From: an uncultured Acetatifactor sp.
Lineage (GTDB): Bacteria; Bacillota; Clostridia; Lachnospirales; Lachnospiraceae
DNA: 10,447 bases
Reading direction: 5' to 3'
NCBI GenBank assembly: GCA_910585665.1
Contig: CAJUFI010000093.1
Span: forward strand, 1-10,447
The number at the start of each line of letters is the position of its first letter. Positions within the stretch are counted from its first letter, which is position 1. Below, piece after piece: positions 6,501 through 10,447 of this stretch. The position numbers were made by a program, and so were the translations under genes. The notes below the pieces were generated by a model. The model was not told the DNA's origin. It searched no databases and was given only the letters and a program-made list of their open reading frames with translations.

Positions 6501-8141
6501 ATGAAGAAAAAACTTATTGCATTGCTGTGTATGGCGGCCATGTCCGTGAGCATGCTCGCGGGCTGCGGGGAGAAAGAGGAGGGCGGCGGCTCTTCGGAGC
6601 AGACCGGCCAGTCTTCGGACAGCGGCTCCAAGGCGGAGGAAAGCGCGGAGGGCCAGGATGGAAGCGCAGAGGGCCAGGATGGGGCCGGCGAAGGCTCCGG
6701 GCTGGAATACGCGGAGCTGGACTGGTATCTGGATCTGGGGGAACGTCCCGATATGGGCATGGTGAACGACGCGCTCAATGAATACCTGATAGAGAAGATC
6801 AACACGAAGGTGAACATGCACATCATGGGGGCTGAGGACTACTCTGCCAAGGTGCCCACGAAGCTCAGCGCGGGGGAGAATCTGGGGCTCGTCACCATTG
6901 GAAGCGGCGTAAACTATACGGTACAGGCCAAGCAGGGAGCCTTTTATCCCATGGATGAACTGCTGGAGACATATGGGGTCGGAATCAGGGGCCTGTTCAG
7001 CGATGATGTCTGGGACACCATGCGGATCGACGGGAAGATCTACGCGATACCGATCCTGAAGGACAATTGCTATATCATGAACATGATCTACAACGAGGAG
7101 ATGGCTCAGGCGCTGGAGCTGGACATGGAGAACCTGGAGTACAAGAACTGGAGGCAGAACGAGGAGTTCTTCACCAACGCCCTGGCGCTTCGGGACGAGA
7201 AGTTCCCTGAGCATAAGGGCAAGCCCCTGCTGAACGACATCACCATGGAGGTGCCCTTCTATTTCGGCCTGGAGACATTCCTGGACAATTATGTGGCAGT
7301 GTGCAATATTGACGGCATCAACGATGTGGCCGGGTATGACTCCAATACAGTCTTCAATCTGTATGCCACAGACGAATACAGGGAATTCTGCCGCATGAAG
7401 CAGCGCATGGTAGCCGGGGGGGTATATGCTTACGATTTCTCGAATTTCCCGGACAGCATGTATGACGGTTCTCTCCTGGCCACCTCGGGCTGGGGCTTTA
7501 CCTACATTAACGAGCATCTCTACGGGGACAAATTCACCACCAGGCTGAAGGTGGCAGAGAATGTCTGGACAGATACCAACAATTATATCGGGGGAGGGAC
7601 GGCCATCTCGGTGAACTGCGAAAATCCGGAGCGCGCCATGATGGTGATGGAGCTGGTGAACACGGATCCATACGTGGCCACCCTGCTGCGCTTCGGCATC
7701 GAGGGCGAGCATTACCTCATTGACGGGGACGGGAACATGACATTCGATGGAAGCCCCAGGAACAGCGATCCGGCCAACAGGGGATATCAGTATTGGTACG
7801 GCGCCTCTTTCGGGAACCTGACCATCGTGGATGCCCCCGAAAGCTTCACCGGCCCTGACAACATCATGCTCCAGAGGATCGTGGAATACAACAACAGCGC
7901 ACTGCTCCCCGCGCATATGGGCTTTGTGCTGGATACCAGCAGCATTTCCAACGAGATCGCCGCCTGCTCCAATGTGGTGGCCGAGTACAGCGATACCCTG
8001 AGGAAAGGGCAGTATGATACCCCGGAGGCTGTGGACGCTGCCATTGACCAGTTCAACGAGAAGCTGAAGGCCAATAATGTGGACAAAATCCTGGAAGAGG
8101 TACAGGCACAGATAGATGCCTGGAACGCGGCGAACAAATAA
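6501..8141 (+). CDS. Extracellular carbohydrate-binding lipoprotein of the ABC importer, LplA/YtcQ-type
   Basis: Lipid-anchored receptor that captures the sugar outside the membrane and delivers it to the two permeases; 546 residues. It has a type II signal peptide (MKKK, hydrophobic stretch, lipobox LAGC) with lipidated Cys22. A Gly/Ser/Glu/Asp-rich tether runs from about 23 to 72, followed by the bilobal binding fold. The C-terminal part (GFVLDTSSISNEIAACSNV to EVQAQIDAWNAANK) resembles the DUF3502-type end of the LplA/YtcQ branch. ATG 6501 is chosen because AGGAGG sits 8 nt upstream and the signal peptide then starts correctly. An upstream in-frame ATG at 6453 has no ribosome site and would add sixteen residues before the signal. 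It is the third gene of the importer operon, 58 nt after the second permease. Aromatic residues are frequent, as in sugar binders, but the ligand cannot be predicted. Confidence 0.93.
   Translation: MKKKLIALLCMAAMSVSMLAGCGEKEEGGGSSEQTGQSSDSGSKAEESAEGQDGSAEGQDGAGEGSGLEYAELDWYLDLGERPDMGMVNDALNEYLIEKINTKVNMHIMGAEDYSAKVPTKLSAGENLGLVTIGSGVNYTVQAKQGAFYPMDELLETYGVGIRGLFSDDVWDTMRIDGKIYAIPILKDNCYIMNMIYNEEMAQALELDMENLEYKNWRQNEEFFTNALALRDEKFPEHKGKPLLNDITMEVPFYFGLETFLDNYVAVCNIDGINDVAGYDSNTVFNLYATDEYREFCRMKQRMVAGGVYAYDFSNFPDSMYDGSLLATSGWGFTYINEHLYGDKFTTRLKVAENVWTDTNNYIGGGTAISVNCENPERAMMVMELVNTDPYVATLLRFGIEGEHYLIDGDGNMTFDGSPRNSDPANRGYQYWYGASFGNLTIVDAPESFTGPDNIMLQRIVEYNNSALLPAHMGFVLDTSSISNEIAACSNVVAEYSDTLRKGQYDTPEAVDAAIDQFNEKLKANNVDKILEEVQAQIDAWNAANK
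6641..6682 (+). repeat. 21-bp tandem duplication in the lipoprotein tether
   Basis: Units 6641-6661 and 6662-6682 match at 20 of 21 bases; the difference is G6647 versus A6668. The repeat is in frame and duplicates the heptapeptide SAEGQDG in the flexible linker, so its copy number could vary between strains without harming the fold. Confidence 0.85.
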
Positions 8142-8157
8142 CCGCCGCACCGGAAAG

Positions 8158-8221
8158 GCCCCTGCTCCCGCCATGCGCCGCCAAGGCGCTGTGCCGAAGC
8201 GGGACATGGGAGGGCAGGGGC
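8158..8221 (+). other. Long imperfect hairpin between the lipoprotein and the 648-aa protein gene
   Basis: Outer arms 8158-8165 and 8214-8221 (GCCCCTGC / GCAGGGGC) pair perfectly. The pairing continues with TCCC / GGGA across a small bulge, and an inner GCGCC / GGCGC hairpin caps it. No U-tract follows directly; a T6 run lies about 20 nt further on (8241-8246). It may protect the 3' end of the binding-protein message, lowering expression of the next gene relative to it, or act as a leaky terminator. Confidence 0.5.
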
Positions 8222-8263
8222 AAAATGGCAGATGGGCTGATTTTTTGACGATAGGAGCATGAT

Positions 8264-10210
8264 ATGGAGAAGACGAGAAAGAAGGTAGCCGTGGTCGCGC
8301 GGAGGGAGAACGATATCCTGACGATCCTGGAGCGGACGCCGGGGCTGGAGGTGACCCGCCTGCATCCGGACAGCCTGGGCTGCTGTGACCTTGAACCCTA
8401 TGACAGCTTCGTGCTGCTGGGCGGGACCGAGGAGGAGGCCTGTGTGCTCAATTGTGCGGACAGGCTGGCGATCGAGCGGGAGATCGGGAGAGGAAAGAGG
8501 GTATTTGCGGAATTCTATGGGAGCATCGGGCCGAACCAGTATTTTCTGGACAAGCGGTCCACCCGCTATAGCCGCATGGTGTATGTGGGCGATGAGGGGA
8601 TGATTGAAGGGCTGGAGTACGGCGACATCCTGGAGGAGCAGTGCAATGTCTATACGCCGAAGCATGTCCCGAGCCCCAGGCGCAGCCCCATCCTGGTGAC
8701 CAAAGAGCACATCTGCGCACATGACCATGTGGAGCTCTCCCCCGAGGAGGTGCAGGAGGAAAGGATTCAGACCCTCTGGCAGGAGGATGAGAATCTGATG
8801 ATATGCAATTTCAGGATGTGCAATTTTATCCGGAGCGTCTTCGCGCCAAAGAAGAGCTGGCGCAGCCTGGTGGAGCACATCCTCTCCTGGGCAGTGCAGG
8901 CCCCCGTGGACAGCAGCTGTCTTCCGGATCATTACACCCAGGGACATTACAGGGAAGGGGAATCCTTCGAGGCGCAGGCGCGCAGGACCGTGGAGCGGGC
9001 CATGGGCTGGTTCGATGAGGCGGGCATACTGCTGGACGAGGGGAGAAGGGGCATGCTGGAGGGCTTCGGCACGGAGGTGTATCCGGACGGCAGCCGCAGG
9101 AGGACATGTCCCATCAGGGACGACTGCATGGGGGAGGCCGCCATGATGTATGCCATGGATTATATGGCGAATGGGACGGGGAGGAGCCTGCGGATCGCGG
9201 ACAATCTCTTTTCCTATTGCTTTGACTATATGCAGCGCAAGGAGGAGGGAATCTTCCGCGGCATGATAGGATGGACGGATGCGGCCTGGGGAGTATGCTA
9301 TACCCATGACACAGCAAGGCTTTTGGTGGGAGAGCTGCTGAAAAATATGTACCTGGGGACAGATACCCATATGCGGGAGATCGGGGAGGGGCTGGACTAC
9401 CTGATTCGGACATCCGGCAGCGATGGGCTCAGGGCCAGGCGGCTGGACAATGTGAGCCTGGACGAGGAGCGCGTCCGCCGCATCCAGTCCGCGCCCTGCG
9501 ACGACCCGGAGCCGGGAGACGCCTATTTCTTCGCGGCGCTTTTGATGTACTATAAGCTTACGGGAACAGAGCGGTACAGGGAAGCGGGCATCCGCGGCTT
9601 CGAGTCCTTTTTGGAGATATATCCATCCTATAAGGGGAACATCTATACCACAGGCCGTCTCACGGGAACTGTCATGGGGCTTGCATGGCTGTACTATACC
9701 ACGGGGGATCCCAGGCATAAAAAGGCGCTCTATGATACCGTGGAGGAGCTAAAGACAGTGCGGCATCCCAATGGCGGGTATATGGAATGGGTGTTCAACG
9801 GAGAGGTGCCCAAGCCGAACATAGGGGATGAGGGCTCCATGCTGGTGGAGAACGGCAATCCCATCGTGGACAATCTCTATGTGGTCAACTGGCTTCCGCT
9901 GGGCTTCATCCAGGCATATCTGTGTACGGGAGATCCCTGCTTTTATGAGCTGTGGAAGGATATCGTGAAATATTTCATCCATATGCAGATCCACAGCCGG
10001 GACGTGCTGATCGATGGCGCCTGGCCCCGCAGCTCCGACATGGAAAAGCTGGAGGTCTATGCGATTCCCAATGACATTGGCTGGGGGCCCTGGTCCATTG
10101 AGAGCGGCTGGACCATGGGGCCGGTATGTGCCGGGATTTTGATTGGGCTGCATGCGGAGGAGCTTATGCCGCTGTACCGCAGGACCGGGGATGCGGACTG
10201 GGGCAAATGA
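8264..10210 (+). CDS. Uncharacterised 648-aa protein: amidotransferase-like N-terminus plus glycosidase-like helical barrel (predicted)
   Basis: I do not recognise a named family. AGGAG lies 6 nt before ATG 8264. No signal peptide or membrane segment is visible, so it is cytoplasmic. Residues 1-210 look like an alternating alpha/beta domain (KVAVVARRE, YDSFVLLGGTEEEAC, GRGKRVFAEFYGS) reminiscent of class I glutamine-amidotransferase-like folds. Cys60 or nearby Cys64 is the only nucleophile-like residue in a suggestive place, and I see no clear catalytic triad. Residues about 230-640 are strings of helices separated by Gly/aromatic turns (GMIGWTDAAWGVCYTHDTAR 333-352, GDAYFFAALLMYYKLTG 418-434, NLYVVNWLPLGFIQAYLCTG 537-556, WGPWSIESGW 607-616), the pattern of (alpha/alpha)6 six-hairpin glycosidases and lyases. 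Candidate acidic residues include Asp339, Asp349, Asp419, Asp522, Glu523 and Asp536. Position after the importer suggests it cleaves or modifies the imported sugar. Existence is certain from coding quality; function is inference. Confidence 0.85.
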   Translation: MEKTRKKVAVVARRENDILTILERTPGLEVTRLHPDSLGCCDLEPYDSFVLLGGTEEEACVLNCADRLAIEREIGRGKRVFAEFYGSIGPNQYFLDKRSTRYSRMVYVGDEGMIEGLEYGDILEEQCNVYTPKHVPSPRRSPILVTKEHICAHDHVELSPEEVQEERIQTLWQEDENLMICNFRMCNFIRSVFAPKKSWRSLVEHILSWAVQAPVDSSCLPDHYTQGHYREGESFEAQARRTVERAMGWFDEAGILLDEGRRGMLEGFGTEVYPDGSRRRTCPIRDDCMGEAAMMYAMDYMANGTGRSLRIADNLFSYCFDYMQRKEEGIFRGMIGWTDAAWGVCYTHDTARLLVGELLKNMYLGTDTHMREIGEGLDYLIRTSGSDGLRARRLDNVSLDEERVRRIQSAPCDDPEPGDAYFFAALLMYYKLTGTERYREAGIRGFESFLEIYPSYKGNIYTTGRLTGTVMGLAWLYYTTGDPRHKKALYDTVEELKTVRHPNGGYMEWVFNGEVPKPNIGDEGSMLVENGNPIVDNLYVVNWLPLGFIQAYLCTGDPCFYELWKDIVKYFIHMQIHSRDVLIDGAWPRSSDMEKLEVYAIPNDIGWGPWSIESGWTMGPVCAGILIGLHAEELMPLYRRTGDADWGK

Positions 10211-10357
10211 ACCGGCGGTTAAGCGGGGCTGCAGTGCGGAGAGGGAATGGCGGTGGAGAAGGATGCCAGACAAGAAGGCGGAAAGGCGAATGCTGCACAG
10301 GAGCGGATCTGTATGCACGCTGAAGCGTACAGGAAGGTAAAAAATGAATTTTGCTGC

Positions 10358-10388
10358 TTGACACGGACATGATGTCGCACTCTATACT
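10358..10388 (+). promoter_or_regulatory. Promoter with 19-bp spacer and internal dyad, MerR-type candidate, reading out of the window
   Basis: A consensus TTGACA (10358-10363) and TATACT (10383-10388) are 19 bp apart, longer than the usual 17. The spacer contains the perfect dyad GACATGATGTC (10366-10376). Over-long spacers with a dyad between the boxes are the signature of promoters twisted into shape by MerR-family activators. The dyad centre is 2 bp off the middle of the spacer, so the match is not ideal. The rest of 10211-10447 shows no gene, only a small ACGCT/AGCGT hairpin near 10318-10329 and no clear terminator for the 648-aa protein gene. Confidence 0.5.
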
Positions 10389-10447
10389 TTAGGAGTGGTC
10401 TCGGAAAGTAGGTGGATAAATCGACAAACAGGGGTAGCCAAGTAAAA

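Noticed and set aside
6432..8207. A 591-codon open frame on the minus strand opposite the binding-protein gene
   Set aside because: It mirrors the codon pattern of the well-supported lipoprotein gene, with low-complexity His/Val/Leu-rich translation, no family motifs and no ribosome site.
7787..9718. A 643-codon open frame on the minus strand across the 3' end of the lipoprotein gene and most of the 648-aa gene
   Set aside because: It spans two good sense genes and their hairpin-containing spacer, and its translation is rich in Pro, His and Arg without motifs, as expected of an antisense shadow in GC-rich DNA.
10344..10361. Five-codon ORF (MNFAA) behind AGGAAGG
   Set aside because: It is too short to judge and overlaps the -35 box of the terminal promoter; most likely chance.
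1..10447. tRNA, rRNA, CRISPR array, insertion sequence or prophage signature
   Set aside because: I saw no regularly spaced repeats, transposase or integrase motifs, or cloverleaf-like sequence with the usual tRNA landmarks on either strand.

Overview
The window looks like part of a Firmicutes genome, most likely a Lachnospiraceae-type gut anaerobe. The basis is a YesN/YesM-type two-component pair divergent from an LplB/LplC/LplA-type carbohydrate importer, strong AGGAGG-like ribosome binding sites, a Gram-positive lipobox, and fairly GC-rich coding DNA with AT-rich promoters. This is inferred from gene families and style; no rRNA or marker gene is present.

Layout. Positions 1-775 (+) hold the decayed remains of an AAA-ATPase-like / PD-(D/E)XK nuclease-fold gene, with shifts between reading frames and apparent internal deletions. 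Positions 776-993 are non-coding, apart from a perfect 12-bp-arm hairpin (947-979). Positions 994-1260 (-) carry a small unrecognised ORF that begins in an A/T-tract junction. Positions 1257-4206 (-) encode a response regulator with an AraC-type output domain and, 13 nt downstream, its membrane sensor kinase. A good sigma-A-type promoter (4226-4254) reads into this pair. The divergent control region (4207-4501) also holds a candidate promoter for the importer, a 13-bp palindrome and a 10-bp direct repeat spaced 32 bp. Positions 4502-8141 (+) encode two permeases and a lipoprotein solute-binding protein. Positions 8264-10210 (+) encode a 648-aa cytoplasmic protein with an amidotransferase-like N-terminal region and a helical, glycosidase-like C-terminal region that I cannot assign to a named family. 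The window ends with a promoter-like site (10358-10388) with a 19-bp spacer, which reads out of the window.

How it may work (inference). The kinase senses an extracellular cue through its large extracytoplasmic domain. The AraC-type regulator then activates the divergent transporter operon. The lipoprotein captures an oligosaccharide, and the two permeases import it using an ATPase encoded elsewhere, since none is present here. The 648-aa protein lacks a signal peptide and would act on the imported sugar inside the cell. The substrate cannot be read from the sequence. The most novel element is the 648-aa two-part protein; the rest is a recognisable sugar-uptake locus beside a patch of gene decay.
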